From assembly GCA_963772315.1 (NCBI GenBank), contig CAVYWJ010000004.1, positions 2,666,001 through 2,730,000 on the forward strand: a DNA stretch of 64,000 nucleotides. Reading direction: 5' to 3'. Position numbers and translations under genes: made by a program. Shown here in pieces: positions 1 to 16,430 of the stretch. The stretch is from Haliangium sp963772315 (GTDB taxonomy: Bacteria > Myxococcota_A > Polyangia > Haliangiales > Haliangiaceae). The notes beneath the pieces are model-generated. The model saw only the letters and a list, made by a program, of their open reading frames with translations, was not told where the DNA came from and made no database searches. Positions within the stretch are counted from its first letter, which is position 1; the number at the start of each line of letters is the position of its first letter.

Positions 1-1500
<1,500 letters not shown>

Positions 1501-1745
1501 GAGGGGCTCGCTCCAGTGAAACTGGGCATGAAGCCAGCCATGGGCTGGCTCACGAATTTTTACTCTATGCGCTTCGCCGCCGGACGCAAGGTTATGTCAC
1601 CGAAGGCGATTCGGGAAATGCGCAAAGTCGCAGCAGCTCGGCACGAGCGCATCTTCGGTTGGCAACCAAAGACGGACGCCGCCGGCTCGCTGCCCCGGGT
1701 GTCGGCAATTTGCTGGCTCGCGCGCGCCTTGCGTCGTGCGCGCGC

Positions 1746-3021
<1,276 letters not shown>

Positions 3022-3094
3022 CGCATCGATCGCGAGCCGTACCGCCGGCGCTCGTCGTCGGCGATCCGGCTCAGGTCTGAGTGCGCTGGCGCCG

Positions 3095-3744
<650 letters not shown>

Positions 3745-3817
3745 CCACTCTCGACTGTAAAAGGCTTGGCCCGAGGGCGCAACGTCCAGAGGATCGACGG
3801 CTGTGAAATGCAGCGCG

Positions 3818-5173
<1,356 letters not shown>

Positions 5174-5253
5174 GCTGGGCCTTCCTGGCAACCTTCCGTG
5201 GTATGGGCGCGGAGAGCGTGGTTACCACATGCGCGCGGCCATGGGGAGCCGAG

Positions 5254-6336
5254 TCAGCGCCGAAGGGCGTAGGCAGGCTCGCCGCCAGAGCCTGAAATCA
5301 TTTCGATCAAGTCGAGCCCGTGCTGGCTCAGCTTGCCGATGAGCTGCTGCATCCACACGCTGCCGTCCCCGACGCCAGCGATTTCGGCCACACGTGTCTG
5401 ACTGAGCCAGGGCGCTGCATCGAGGGCGTCGAGCACCGCCATCTCCTCGGGGGTGAGCTGAAAGCCGATCGGCATGGTGCGTCTGACCACGCTCACCAGG
5501 CGTCGCCCGCGCGCATGGCCAGGATCCGGGCCCGCTGGGTTGCCGAGCCGGGCGCCGGCGCCGATCTGCGCGCCCGCGCCATGGGAGAAGCCGTACGCGG
5601 TCGCCGAGTGCACGGCTGGCTGCGCGTGCGGCTCCGCCGGCTCGGTGCGTGGAGGCCTGAGCTCCAATCCAACCACTGGTCCCACGCCCGGCCCGAGCGC
5701 TGGAATGCCCATCGTGGGCGCAGTCGGGCTGGCGGCCGGTACGTACACGGGCCAGCCCGCTGCCGGCCACGCGGTCGGCTCGGGTGCCGGTCCGGGACCG
5801 GGCGTGACAGCCACCGGCTGCTCTGGCACCGCAGCTCCTGGCCAGTGCGGCGGCGCGAGCTCGGGCGTGTCGGGCCGCATGGCCCCGGCATGGGCGCGTG
5901 CGGCCTCGCTGGGCTCGTAGTAGCCGGTCGTCGCGCCTTCGGGAGTATCGCGCGGCGTACCCGGAGCCCAGTGATTGGTGCGCTTGCGATCGAACGATGA
6001 TTCCTCGTCCATGAGCCGGGGCGGATTGCCCTTGCTGCCGGTCAGGCGCCGGGCCGCGACCTCCAGCTCGTCACGCAGGTCCTGGGCGCGACCCTCTGCG
6101 GGCGGCTCGACGTGGATGCCCCAGGGCCCGTGGGGATCCGTGCCCGCGGGCCCGATGGCCAGCTCGAGCCCGTGCAGCGCGATGGTGGGGCGCGTCTGAT
6201 CCGGGCTGTTGGCGTACGCGCGCATGAGCACGCGCTGCTCGGCCCAGGATTCGGCGACTACCATCACGGCGCGCTGATGCGTGGGATAGGTCGTGGGACA
6301 CCGCAGCCACGCGTCTACGATGCGGATGCGCGCCAT
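5254..6336 (-). CDS. Unknown protein, proline-rich middle and winged-helix-like C-terminus
   Basis: I do not recognise the family. The N-terminal 100 residues (MARIRIVDAWLRCPTTYPTH onward) form a compact mixed sequence containing HGPWGIHVEPPAEGR. The central 170 residues are rich in Pro, Ala and Gly and look disordered. The last 70 residues (FQLTPEEMAVLDALDAAPWL, then TRVAEIAGVGDGSVWMQQLI) resemble a small winged-helix fold of the kind used to bind DNA or partner proteins, but this is inferred from pattern only. An upstream ATG at 6348 would add four residues. It is transcribed divergently from the acetyltransferase at 6389, with about 50 bp between them. Confidence 0.75.
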   Translation of the reverse strand: MARIRIVDAWLRCPTTYPTHQRAVMVVAESWAEQRVLMRAYANSPDQTRPTIALHGLELAIGPAGTDPHGPWGIHVEPPAEGRAQDLRDELEVAARRLTGSKGNPPRLMDEESSFDRKRTNHWAPGTPRDTPEGATTGYYEPSEAARAHAGAMRPDTPELAPPHWPGAAVPEQPVAVTPGPGPAPEPTAWPAAGWPVYVPAASPTAPTMGIPALGPGVGPVVGLELRPPRTEPAEPHAQPAVHSATAYGFSHGAGAQIGAGARLGNPAGPDPGHARGRRLVSVVRRTMPIGFQLTPEEMAVLDALDAAPWLSQTRVAEIAGVGDGSVWMQQLIGKLSQHGLDLIEMISGSGGEPAYALRR

Positions 6337-6388
6337 TGGCGCAAGCATATCATCTGCACCGCTGGCCTGTGATACGCTGGGAGCCATT

Positions 6389-6901
6389 ATGGCCCAATCC
6401 CACGGCACCGGCGCGATCGTGCCCGAGACGCTCGCTGCCTGCGGCGCGGGCGTGGTGTTCGAGCCGGGCGCCCTGGTGTTTCATCCCGAGAACGTCGAGA
6501 TCGGCAACGATGTCTACGTGGGCCACTACGCCATTCTCAAGGGCTACCACCAGAACAAGCTCCGCGTGGGAGACGGCTCGTGGATCGGCCAGCAGGCATT
6601 CCTGCACGCGGCCGGTGGCCTGACCATTGGGCGCCGTGTCGGTATCGGTCCGGGGGTCCGCATCCTGACCTCGACCCATGCGTTGCCCGAGGATCCGCGT
6701 GCCCCGATCATGGACGGGCCGCTGGTCATGGCCGAGGTAATCCTCGAAGATGGCTGCGATATCGGGGTGGGCGCCGTGGTCCTGCCGGGCGTGCGCGTCG
6801 GCGCCGGCGCCCAGGTGGGAGCGGGCGCGGTGGTCAGGCACCACGTGCCGGCCGGGGCGGTCTGTGCCGGTGTACCGGCCCGTGTCTTGCGCTATCGATG
6901 A
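6389..6901 (+). CDS. Hexapeptide-repeat (left-handed beta-helix) acyltransferase
   Basis: The 170-residue protein has the repeating hexapeptide pattern of trimeric left-handed beta-helix acetyltransferases: NVEIGNDVYVGHYAILKGY, LTIGRRVGIGPGVRILTSTH, CDIGVGAVVLPGVRVGAGAQ, ending VCAGVPARVLRYR. The ILTSTHALPEDPRAPI segment matches the catalytic-histidine loop seen in maltose/galactoside and polysaccharide O-acetyltransferases. These enzymes move an acetyl group from acetyl-CoA to a sugar or amino-sugar; the substrate cannot be read here. The ATG at 6389 was chosen because it gives a normal family N-terminus and follows a GGGAG-like sequence. Confidence 0.87.
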   Translation: MAQSHGTGAIVPETLAACGAGVVFEPGALVFHPENVEIGNDVYVGHYAILKGYHQNKLRVGDGSWIGQQAFLHAAGGLTIGRRVGIGPGVRILTSTHALPEDPRAPIMDGPLVMAEVILEDGCDIGVGAVVLPGVRVGAGAQVGAGAVVRHHVPAGAVCAGVPARVLRYR

Positions 6902-6952
6902 TGTCGCGAGCGAGTAGCGCCTGCGCGTTACTTTGGCTACCCTCGGGCCGTG

Positions 6953-8173
6953 ATGCGCAAGGAAATCAACACCCGCGGGTGGAGACTGCCAGTCCTGTTC
7001 CTGTCTGTCCTGATCCTGGCCGTGACCGTCCAGGCATGCGGCGGCTCTTCCAATGATGCCGAGGAGCCCAAGCAGGAGAAGAAGGAAGGGGACGCCAAGC
7101 AGGCTCTGGAACAAGCCATGGAGGCCGAGAAGGCCGGACAGCTCGACGCTGCCGAAGAGCAATACGAGCGTGCTCGCAAGCTGCGTCCACAGCACCTCGA
7201 GACCGCGGAGCGCTACACGCGCTTCCTGCTGGCTCAGAAGCGGCCAGAGGAGGCCGTGCGCGTGGCCAAGGAGTTCCTGGAGGGCTCGATGAGCGAGCTC
7301 CAGGCCTACTACCTGCTGGCCGAGGCGCAGGTGGCGAACCGCGACTATCCCGGGGCCTACGAGACCCTGTCGCAGCTGATCGAGCTCGAGGCCAACGAAG
7401 CCGCCGCGTATGCCAAGCGCGGTGAGATCGCCATCAAGCAGGAGAAGTTCGAGCAAGGCCTGACCGACATCCGCAAGGCCGTCGAGCTCTCCCCCCAGAA
7501 TCCCGACCACCGGGTGGCGCTGGGCAAGGCATTGCAGGACGCCGGCGATCTCGACGCTGCGGCCAAGGAGCTCGCCACCGTGCTCAAGGAGCATCCCGAG
7601 CACGTGGGCGTGCACCTGGTATACGGCGCGGTGCTGCGCACCCAGGGCAAGCGCGACGACGCGTTCGAGCTGCACAAGAAGGCGGTCGAGCTCGCCGACG
7701 ATGATCCCATGGCTCACTACGAGCTCGGGATCTCGCACTTCTACCTGGGCGAGAACGAAGACGCCCAGAAGAGCCTGGAGCGCGCCATGGCGCTCGCCCC
7801 GGACGACGCGCAGATCCGGTACGTCTACGGCGAGGTCCTGCGCAACCTCAAGAGCTACGAGGAAGCGGCCCAGCGTTATCGCGAGGCCCTGGAGCGCGAC
7901 CCGGCCCACGACAAGGCGACCACCAAGCTCGGCCTGGTGCTGACCTTTCTCGAGAAGAACGACGAGGCCGTGATCGTGCTGAAGGCGCGCGTCGCCGAGC
8001 ATCGCGAGGATGCCGAGGCCCACTACCTCCTCGGCACGATCTACGAGAAGCAGGAGAAGTTCACCGAGGCCGTGGACGCCTACGATGCATTCCTGGAAGT
8101 CGCTGCCGAGAGCGATCCCAACGTCGCCGAGGCACGCAAGAAAGTGCGCCTGCTCAAGCGCAAGCTGAAGTGA
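6953..8173 (+). CDS. TPR-repeat lipoprotein
   Basis: The protein starts with a basic/hydrophobic signal (RLPVLFLSVLILAVTV) followed by a lipobox-like QAC at about residue 28, so it is probably a lipid-anchored envelope protein. The rest is nearly all tetratricopeptide repeats: about ten 34-residue units with the A..YE.AR.L.P pattern, for example AEEQYERARKLRPQHLETAE and YRKAVEL-like units. TPR solenoids serve as protein-protein scaffolds. No catalytic domain is seen. A GTG at 6950 directly precedes the chosen ATG. Confidence 0.85.
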   Translation: MRKEINTRGWRLPVLFLSVLILAVTVQACGGSSNDAEEPKQEKKEGDAKQALEQAMEAEKAGQLDAAEEQYERARKLRPQHLETAERYTRFLLAQKRPEEAVRVAKEFLEGSMSELQAYYLLAEAQVANRDYPGAYETLSQLIELEANEAAAYAKRGEIAIKQEKFEQGLTDIRKAVELSPQNPDHRVALGKALQDAGDLDAAAKELATVLKEHPEHVGVHLVYGAVLRTQGKRDDAFELHKKAVELADDDPMAHYELGISHFYLGENEDAQKSLERAMALAPDDAQIRYVYGEVLRNLKSYEEAAQRYREALERDPAHDKATTKLGLVLTFLEKNDEAVIVLKARVAEHREDAEAHYLLGTIYEKQEKFTEAVDAYDAFLEVAAESDPNVAEARKKVRLLKRKLK

Positions 8174-8246
8174 CGCCCGGGCGCAGGCTGTGTGCTCTGC
8201 ATCGGTGTCACCTGCGGCGCGTGCGCGTGACAGGCAGCGATGTCGG

Positions 8247-9353
8247 CTACAGCTGGTAGCCGAAACCGACCGTGAAATCGAAGCGCACGAACTTGTCGAT
8301 CTCCGCGCGCAGGCCGTCATCCGGCGGGCTGTACGAGACGACGAAGGGCGAGACGGTGAGCACGAGATTCTCGGTCAGCGAGTAATCGACGCCCACGCTG
8401 GCGCGCACCTGGAACATCCCCAGGGCCGAGGTGGCCATCGTGCCGTCGGGGATGAAGACGTTGTCGGGGCCGAGCCCGCTCAGGAGGAACACGCCGGCGC
8501 CGAGCTCCAGCCGGGCAGCCAGCTTATCGATCACCCGGTAGCGGGTACCGACGTTGGCCAGCAGGCTGATGAAGTGAGAGACGCCCTCCACATCCACGGC
8601 AGGGCGCTCGTTCACCCACGGCACCCGCGTGTACGTGACCAGCCCGCCCAGCGTGACACCGACGTTGCCGAAGCGCAGCGGATAACCCACGCCGATGCCG
8701 CCCGAGAGCTGGGCACCGGAGAACTCGAGACCGCCCAGCTCCAGGAGCGCAGGGCCGAGCTCCAGCGAGGCCGCGAGGATCGATGACTCGCCATCGGCAT
8801 CGAGCACGGAGCCACCGGTATCGCCACCCTGGCCGTTCGCGGTCGTGGTGCCAGCGCCTTGGGCACCTGTGTTCGTGCCTGCGCCAGTGCCATCGCCGCC
8901 AGCGTTTTCTCCGCGCGCCGGATCCAGCGAGTCCAGCGGCGGCTGGTTCTTCATATCGTCGATGACCTTGCAGCTGGAGGTCAGCTCCTTGATGCGCCGC
9001 TGCACCACTTCGTAGTGGCGGGCCTTCTCGCCGCCGACCGACACGTAGCGCTTGTAGAAGAAGAGCGCGTTGCGGCAATCGCCGGCCTGGCGATAGGCCT
9101 GGGCGATGTTGTACAGGTGGGCTTCGTGAGGCTGCAGGGCGTAGGCCTGCTTGAAGTACTTGATTGCCTCCTCGAAGTTGCCCAGGTCGTAGGCGGTCTT
9201 GCCTTTGCGATAGATGACCCCGAGCTCGCTCTGGTCATTGGGATCGGGCTGGGCCTGGGCGGGACGCGGGGACGCCAGGACGGCAATGGCGGCCAGGCTT
9301 GCCAGTCCTGCGAGAAGCGGATGAGTTCGGTGGGGCAGCGCGTTCGTGTTCAT
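8247..9353 (-). CDS. Exported protein with N-terminal TPRs and beta-barrel-like C-terminus
   Basis: A signal peptide is visible (LLAGLASLAAIAVLASPRPAQAQ, cleavage near AQA). Residues about 40-130 hold two or three TPR units (AYDLGNFEEAIKYFKQAYAL, AQAYRQAGDCRNALFFYKRY). A Gly/Thr/Asp-rich linker follows. The last 180 residues alternate polar and hydrophobic residues and end in VRFDFTVGFGYQL, with a C-terminal aromatic/leucine pattern typical of outer-membrane beta-barrels. The likely place is the outer membrane, and the function is unknown. It lies 87 bp downstream of the Ser/Thr kinase on the same strand, so the two may be co-transcribed. Confidence 0.8.
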   Translation of the reverse strand: MNTNALPHRTHPLLAGLASLAAIAVLASPRPAQAQPDPNDQSELGVIYRKGKTAYDLGNFEEAIKYFKQAYALQPHEAHLYNIAQAYRQAGDCRNALFFYKRYVSVGGEKARHYEVVQRRIKELTSSCKVIDDMKNQPPLDSLDPARGENAGGDGTGAGTNTGAQGAGTTTANGQGGDTGGSVLDADGESSILAASLELGPALLELGGLEFSGAQLSGGIGVGYPLRFGNVGVTLGGLVTYTRVPWVNERPAVDVEGVSHFISLLANVGTRYRVIDKLAARLELGAGVFLLSGLGPDNVFIPDGTMATSALGMFQVRASVGVDYSLTENLVLTVSPFVVSYSPPDDGLRAEIDKFVRFDFTVGFGYQL

Positions 9354-9440
9354 GATGATCGACGCGGGCGCACCGGCGCACTGCCCGCAGACTCCGGAGT
9401 CTAGCCAATCTACGACGAGATCTCAGCCCACCGGGGCAGC

Positions 9441-11166
9441 TCAGAAGGGATCCTCGAGCCCGACATCCTCCTGGATCTTGTCTTTGTCGGTGCGCCTGGG
9501 ATTCTTGGGATCGTCAGGCGTCGGTTGTTTCTGAGCCCCGGTCCTGGAATCGTCCCTGGGTTTCTTGATCGGCGTGCGCGTGGCGTTGCTGCGGCGCTCA
9601 CGGCGGAGCTGGAGATCGTACTCTTTGTTGTTATCGGGCACGAAGCTGCGCGCCACCTCGCGGTAGCCGTCGAGCCGGAGGGTCACGCGAACCTCCCCCG
9701 TTCCCTTGCGCACGGAGAAGTTGAGCGGGGTCTTGCCGCGCGGCTTTCTCTCGTCGTTGAAGTAGACCGCCGCGCCCTCGGGCCGCGACAGCACGCGCAC
9801 CGCGATGTCCTCGGCCACGGCAGGAGCTGCCGTCGTGGTGTCGGGCCCGGGAGCTGTCTGCGCGACCGCCTCGCCGCCCGCTGGCTGGGCAGGGTCGCCA
9901 TGGTCGTCAGTCGTCTCCCCGGCCTCCGGCTCGTTGCCCACGGCCGGTTCGTCGCCCGCGGCCGGCTCGTCACCCGGAATGACGATGGGCTCTACCTGAT
10001 GCCTCGGCGGGTTCTGCGTCGAGAAGCTCGGCCAAGGCGGCGCTGTCTTGCTGATTCTTCCACCACAGGCCCGCGCCGCCGAGTACCAGGAGCAAGGCCG
10101 TGGTGGCAACGATGGCGATGCGCGGACCGCGGCGTGGTCGCGCGATCGGCATCATCGGCGTCGAGATCATCGAGGTCGGCACCTGGATGATCTGTCCCGA
10201 CGGCGTGTACACCGAGATCGAGGTCGTCAGCGGACGACCCATGGCATCCCGTCCCATGAAACCGGACAGTCCGCCGTGACGCTCCACGTAACCGACCGGG
10301 TCGGCCAGCGCCTCCACCAGATCTTCCATGGTTTGATAGCGCGCGTCGGGATTCTTCTCCAGCGCTCTGAGCACCACGGCCTCGACATGGGGTGGGATCA
10401 CGCCGCGGACCATGGAGAGCGGCGTCGGCACCTGGGTGAGGTGCTGGAGCAGGATCTGGCCGTAGGTCTCGCCGGTGAACGGCACCTGGCCGGTCAGCAT
10501 CTCGTAGAGCAGGATGCCGAGGGCATAGATGTCCGTGCGATGGTCGACGTTGTTGCTGCCCTCGCACTGCTCGGGCGACATGTACGCAGGCGTGCCCATG
10601 AGCAGCCCGGTGCGCGTACGCACCGAGACCTTCTGATCGCCGGTGAGCTTCGCGATGCCGAAATCGAGCACCTTGACGAAATCCTGCTCGCGCCCGCGCG
10701 GGATCAGGATGATGTTCTCGGGCTTGAGGTCCCGGTGCACCACGCCGGACTTGTGGCAGGCGCCGAGCGCGTCCGCGATCTGCAGGCCGATGGCCAGGGC
10801 TCGCTCGGGCGCCAGCGGCGCCTGGTTCTGGATCACATCCGAGAGGCTCGGACCATCCAGGAACTCCATGATGAAGTAGACGGTGTTCTGGCCCTGCTTG
10901 TTGGGAATCCAGCCGTAATCGACGATATCGACGACGTTGGGATGCCGGACGTCATTGACTGCCTTGGCTTCCTGGAAGAAGCGCTTGACCACGTCCTCTT
11001 TGCTGGAGAACTCCGCATGCAGCACCTTGAGGGCGACGCGCTTGCCGATCTGCGGATGCTCGGCCATGTACACGGCGCCCATGCCGCCTTCGCCGACCTT
11101 GATCCTGATCTCGTAGTTGCCGATGGTGGCGCCAATCAGCGGATCTGTGGTCGCCGGTTGCTCCAT
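9441..11166 (-). CDS. Membrane Ser/Thr protein kinase with C-terminal PEGA domain, one frame break
   Basis: A bacterial Hanks-type kinase. The glycine loop is VGEGGMGAVYMAEH, the catalytic Lys lies in RVALKVLHAEF, the catalytic loop is VVHRDLKPENIIL, the metal-binding motif is LDFGIAKL, and the activation segment ends GTPAYMSPEQ. A transmembrane helix (IAIVATTALLLVLGGAGLWW, about residues 350-370) follows. After LLDAEPAEA the frame closes. The next frame continues with VEPIVIPGDEP, a Pro/Glu/Ala linker and a PEGA domain (AVRVLSRPEGAAVYFNDERK). The break is an Ala codon carrying two third bases (GCA plus T, about 9999-10001). One correction fuses the parts into a protein of about 575 residues, as is common for myxobacterial kinases. 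The ATG is at 11166. Confidence 0.88.
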
Positions 11167-11336
11167 GGGAACGCCTCCGAATTCTTCCGAGTGTATCCTA
11201 CCTGGCCAAGGATCACACGGGGGTAAGCGCGCTCATGCGCATCCATCGTGCCGCGTGCAACCGGAGCCGTGAGGCCGCACCAGGCCGGCGGGTGGGATTG
11301 GAGTTTCATGCCGGCCTCGGTTTCGTGTTACCAAAC

Positions 11337-12290
<954 letters not shown>

Positions 12291-12309
12291 TCGCGTGGAG
12301 CCGAGAGCC

Positions 12310-13848
12310 GTGCGTTGGCCCCGGCGATCGTTCCTGCGCGCCCTGAGCACCGGCGCCGCCGCATCGGCGCTGGCGCCGTTCCTCGGCAGCGCATGCAGCG
12401 CGCCCGCGCGCCCGGATCCCGCGGCCACGCAGCTCGCGGCGCGGCCCGTGCCGGTCCTGCGCGAGGAGCTGCGCCGCCAGGTGCAGATCCTGTCCGAGCG
12501 GCTCCCGGATGTCTCGGCCCTGGCAACGATCGATCGCGTGGCCTGGGTGCTGGTCGATTCCGATGAGCGCAGCCTGCACCAGGTCGTGCTCGGCGCCCTG
12601 GTCCTGACCGCCGCGGATCGCGATCAGGTGCTCGAGGAGGTGACCACCGATCTCAGCCCCGGCGGTATCGAGCGCGCGGCCTCGCTCCTCGGCAGCCGTG
12701 CTGCTGCCGGCACGCGCCCCTTTCTCGGACAGCGTGCCCTGGCTCAGCCGTCCGAGATCACCTCGCGGCCGGGCGTGGATCCCAGGACGCTCGCGCCTGC
12801 CGGGTGGCTCGAGCCGGTCGAGTCCCTGTACGCGCGCGCGCGCCGCACGGGCGCGAGCCGCATCGTCCACCGCGCGGCCTATGCCGTGTGCGACGACTGC
12901 GAGACCGTGTTCGTCAGCGCGGAGCGCGACGTGGCGCAGCGCCTGGTACGCACCCGCGCCGGCGTGCTGTTCCTGAGCCAGGACACGCGCCGACGCGCCC
13001 TGACCGAGCACGAGCGCGCCGACACCGCGCTGCGCATCGAGGAGGTCGGGCAGGGTGGCCTGCAAGGCCTGGAAGCCGCGGCGCTGCCCGATTCCGCGCT
13101 GGCCGCGGCGGCCGATCGCGTGCTCACCCTGTTCGCGCCCACGCCGCCGCCCCAGGGCCTGTTCGACGTGATCCTGGCGCCGGAGGTGGCCGCGCGCATC
13201 CTGCGCGACTGCGTGGCGCCGGCGCTGTGCAGCGACGCCTGGCTGGACGCTGGCGCCCGCGCCGCTGCGCTCGCCGGCCAGCGCGTCGCGGCCGAGGCAG
13301 TGACCCTGATCGACGACCCGCGCGCGGCTGGCGCCTACGGCTCGTATTTCTTCGACGACCAGGGCCTGGCCGGGGCTGCGGCGCCGCTGATCGAGGCCGG
13401 CGTCCTGCGCGGCCCGCTCACGGATCAGCGCAGCGCCCAGGCCCTGGCCATGCGGCGCACCGCCAGCGCCCGCCGCGCCCATGCCACGGCGCCGGTCGGC
13501 CCGGCCCCGAGCAACCTCGTGCTGGTGCCGGGGCACATCGGCCGCGATGCCCTGGTCGGCGGCGTCGAGCACGGCTACCTGCTCGAGGGCTGCCGCCTGG
13601 CGCACACGCACCTGCCCAGCTGGCGGTTCGCGGTGCGTCTGGCCCGCGCGTACGAGATCCGGCGCGGCAAGCTCACCGGCGTGGTCCACGCCGACATCGA
13701 TCTCACCGGCGACATCCCCGGGCTGCTCCAGGAGGTGCGCGCGCTCTCGGTCGATGCGGAGCGCTTCTGCTACGGCGGCGGCGGCACCCTGGCCACGTCC
13801 GCGACCAGCCCGTACGTGTGCACCCGCGGCCAGATCGCAGGAGGCTGA
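12310..13848 (+). CDS. TldE/PmbA-like protein with twin-arginine lipoprotein signal
   Basis: The TldD/PmbA (TldE) family forms a heterodimeric protease in which only TldD carries the zinc site (HExxxH). Here the C-terminal domain is recognisable: SYFFDDQGLAGAAAPLIEAG, VLVPGHIGRDALVGGVEHGY, then RGKLTGVVHADIDLTGDI. The zinc-site position reads VILAPEVAARILRDC, so it resembles TldE rather than TldD. The N-terminus WPRRSFLRALSTGAAASALA followed by GSAC is a twin-arginine-type lipoprotein signal, which is unusual because the described TldD/TldE pair is cytosolic. GTG 12310 is chosen; an in-frame GTG at 12295 is also possible. It is followed after one base by a second family member. Confidence 0.72.
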   Translation: MRWPRRSFLRALSTGAAASALAPFLGSACSAPARPDPAATQLAARPVPVLREELRRQVQILSERLPDVSALATIDRVAWVLVDSDERSLHQVVLGALVLTAADRDQVLEEVTTDLSPGGIERAASLLGSRAAAGTRPFLGQRALAQPSEITSRPGVDPRTLAPAGWLEPVESLYARARRTGASRIVHRAAYAVCDDCETVFVSAERDVAQRLVRTRAGVLFLSQDTRRRALTEHERADTALRIEEVGQGGLQGLEAAALPDSALAAAADRVLTLFAPTPPPQGLFDVILAPEVAARILRDCVAPALCSDAWLDAGARAAALAGQRVAAEAVTLIDDPRAAGAYGSYFFDDQGLAGAAAPLIEAGVLRGPLTDQRSAQALAMRRTASARRAHATAPVGPAPSNLVLVPGHIGRDALVGGVEHGYLLEGCRLAHTHLPSWRFAVRLARAYEIRRGKLTGVVHADIDLTGDIPGLLQEVRALSVDAERFCYGGGGTLATSATSPYVCTRGQIAGG

Positions 13849-13849
13849 G

Positions 13850-15193
13850 GTGAGCGCGCGTCTCGATCAGGTGGTGGCTGCGCTGCGCCGGCATCGTGGC
13901 ATCGACGACTTCGTGGCCGTGGAGCGCGCGGGCGAGCGCCTCGAAGCGACCCGCCGCGGCCGCGTGCGCCGGATGACCGAGGGCCACGTCAACGTGGCCC
14001 TGTACCGCGATCTGCGCGGCAGCCGCGGCAGCGCGTATCTGCGCATCGGCGAGCAAGAGCGTGATTTCGGCCCGCTGGTCGAAGCAGCCATGGCGCGCGC
14101 TGCCCACGCGCGCGGGCCCGCCTGGACCTTTCCGCCACCGGCCGCGCCTGCGCGCGTCGACGTGTCGGATCCCGCGCTGATCGCCGATCCCGAGGGTGCG
14201 CTGGCCGGCCTCCGGGCCCAGCTCGCGTTCACTGGCCCCCAGCGAGAGCTCGCGCACTGGCGCATCGCCGTCGATCTCTGGCGGGTCGAGGTGCGCACCA
14301 GCCTGTCTCTGGCCAGCGCGTACTCCAGCACCCTGATCGCGGTCGATGGCCTCCTGGCCGGAAGCGGCGAGCCGTTCGCGGCCCGCGCGCGCCGCCTGGG
14401 CGATCTCGACTGGGCCAGCGCAGCAGCCGGTGCGTCCGCGCAGGCCCGCGTACGCGCCCGGGCCGTCCGGCTGGCGCCTGCCGCTTATGATCTCGTGCTC
14501 GGCGGCGACGCGCTGGCTCCCGACAGCAGCGCGATGCTGGCCCCGGAGCGAGAGTCACCGTGGATCCACGCCGGGCCCGTCGTCGATGGCCCGCTGCCCA
14601 GGATCGCCGCCTTTGGCTGGTTCGGCCCGCTCCTGGCGCAGGCCGATGCCCGACTGGTGCGGCGGGGGCTATCCCGGTATGCCCCGGGCGAGTCCATCCA
14701 CGGGAACACGCCATTGCGCGGCGAGCCCTTGACCCTCACCAGCGATGGCACGATGCCCTATGGCCTGCGCAGCCGGCCCTTTGGCGACTGGGGCGAGCCC
14801 ATGCGCCAGCTCACCCTGATCAAGGACAGCGTGGCCGTGGACGTGATGCTCGATCTGCGCGAGGCAGCGCTGCGCGGGGGCATGCCCGCGGCGCTGGGCA
14901 ACGTCGTGCTGCCGCCTGGCCGCACGCTGCCCGACGCCCTGCGCGCGCGCGCGGCGCGGCCCCTGGTCGAGGCCATATCACTGTCGTGGCTCGTCGTGGA
15001 GCCTGGCACCGGCGACTTCACGGCCGAGCTCGACCTCGGCCAGCTCGACGACGGCACCGCGGTCACGGGCGGCAGCTTCCGCGGCAACGTGTTCGAGCTC
15101 CTGGCCGGCGCGCGCTACTCGGCCAGGCTGAGCGCACGCGCCTGGTATCGCGGTCCCGAGGCCCTCCGCGTGGACCACGTGCTCATGACGTGA
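13850..15193 (+). CDS. Second TldD/PmbA-like protein
   Basis: A 447-residue protein placed directly behind the first family member: GTG at 13850, one base after its stop, with GAGG upstream. It shows the family's N-terminal pattern (DDFVAVERAGERLEATRRGR, VNVALYRDLRGSRGSAYLRI) and a C-terminal domain with IHGNTPLRGEPLTLTSDGTM and LDDGTAVTGGSFRGNVFELL. I see no HExxxH, so catalytic zinc binding is doubtful for both proteins. The pair probably forms a heterodimer, inferred from the family. No signal peptide is visible. The family assignment is moderate and based on overall pattern. Confidence 0.6.
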   Translation: MSARLDQVVAALRRHRGIDDFVAVERAGERLEATRRGRVRRMTEGHVNVALYRDLRGSRGSAYLRIGEQERDFGPLVEAAMARAAHARGPAWTFPPPAAPARVDVSDPALIADPEGALAGLRAQLAFTGPQRELAHWRIAVDLWRVEVRTSLSLASAYSSTLIAVDGLLAGSGEPFAARARRLGDLDWASAAAGASAQARVRARAVRLAPAAYDLVLGGDALAPDSSAMLAPERESPWIHAGPVVDGPLPRIAAFGWFGPLLAQADARLVRRGLSRYAPGESIHGNTPLRGEPLTLTSDGTMPYGLRSRPFGDWGEPMRQLTLIKDSVAVDVMLDLREAALRGGMPAALGNVVLPPGRTLPDALRARAARPLVEAISLSWLVVEPGTGDFTAELDLGQLDDGTAVTGGSFRGNVFELLAGARYSARLSARAWYRGPEALRVDHVLMT

Positions 15194-15220
15194 GCCAGCG
15201 AGCATGGTATACGTTGGCCA

Positions 15221-15992
<772 letters not shown>

Positions 15993-16322
15993 ATGAAGAA
16001 CATCAGCAAGTATTTCCTGGCACTGGGTCTATCTCTCGCTTTCGCCGGGTGCACGGAAGACGAGGGCCCGACCGACGAACCACGCATCTTGACGACCATG
16101 ACCTTGGACTCGGGTGAGACCATGACCGTCGTCGAGGGGCCGCCCGATGAGTCTCGTACCCCCATTGGTGCCACCGGAGAGAACCCCGGGACCGAGGGGT
16201 GCTGGGTCGTCCTCGACTGGTGCGTGGACCCCGATACAGGAGGACCGACTTGCACAGCCACTGGTTGTACTCTGCAACAGGCGGTCTCCAACTGCTTTGA
16301 CCTGATCGACCAGTATTGCTGA
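15993..16322 (+). CDS. Small cysteine-containing lipoprotein
   Basis: The ATG at 15993 follows a strong ribosome-binding site (GGAGG, seven bases upstream). MKNISKYFLALGLSLAFAGC is a typical lipoprotein signal with Cys at residue 20. The mature part of about 90 residues is acidic and ends in a Cys-containing block (EGCWVVLDWCVDPD, CTATGCTLQQ, NCFDLIDQYC). The family is not recognised. The even number of cysteines suggests disulphides in the envelope. Less GC-biased codon use at the start fits the AT-richer upstream stretch. Confidence 0.8.
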   Translation: MKNISKYFLALGLSLAFAGCTEDEGPTDEPRILTTMTLDSGETMTVVEGPPDESRTPIGATGENPGTEGCWVVLDWCVDPDTGGPTCTATGCTLQQAVSNCFDLIDQYC

Positions 16323-16430
16323 AGGAATGCGCGAGGGCCCTCGTCAACGAGGTCTGCCAGCGAGCGGCTGCCTTCGCGTGCATCCGGTTACCCCTCCTCT
16401 CAGGATCGCCGCCCGACGCGCCAGGCTGGT

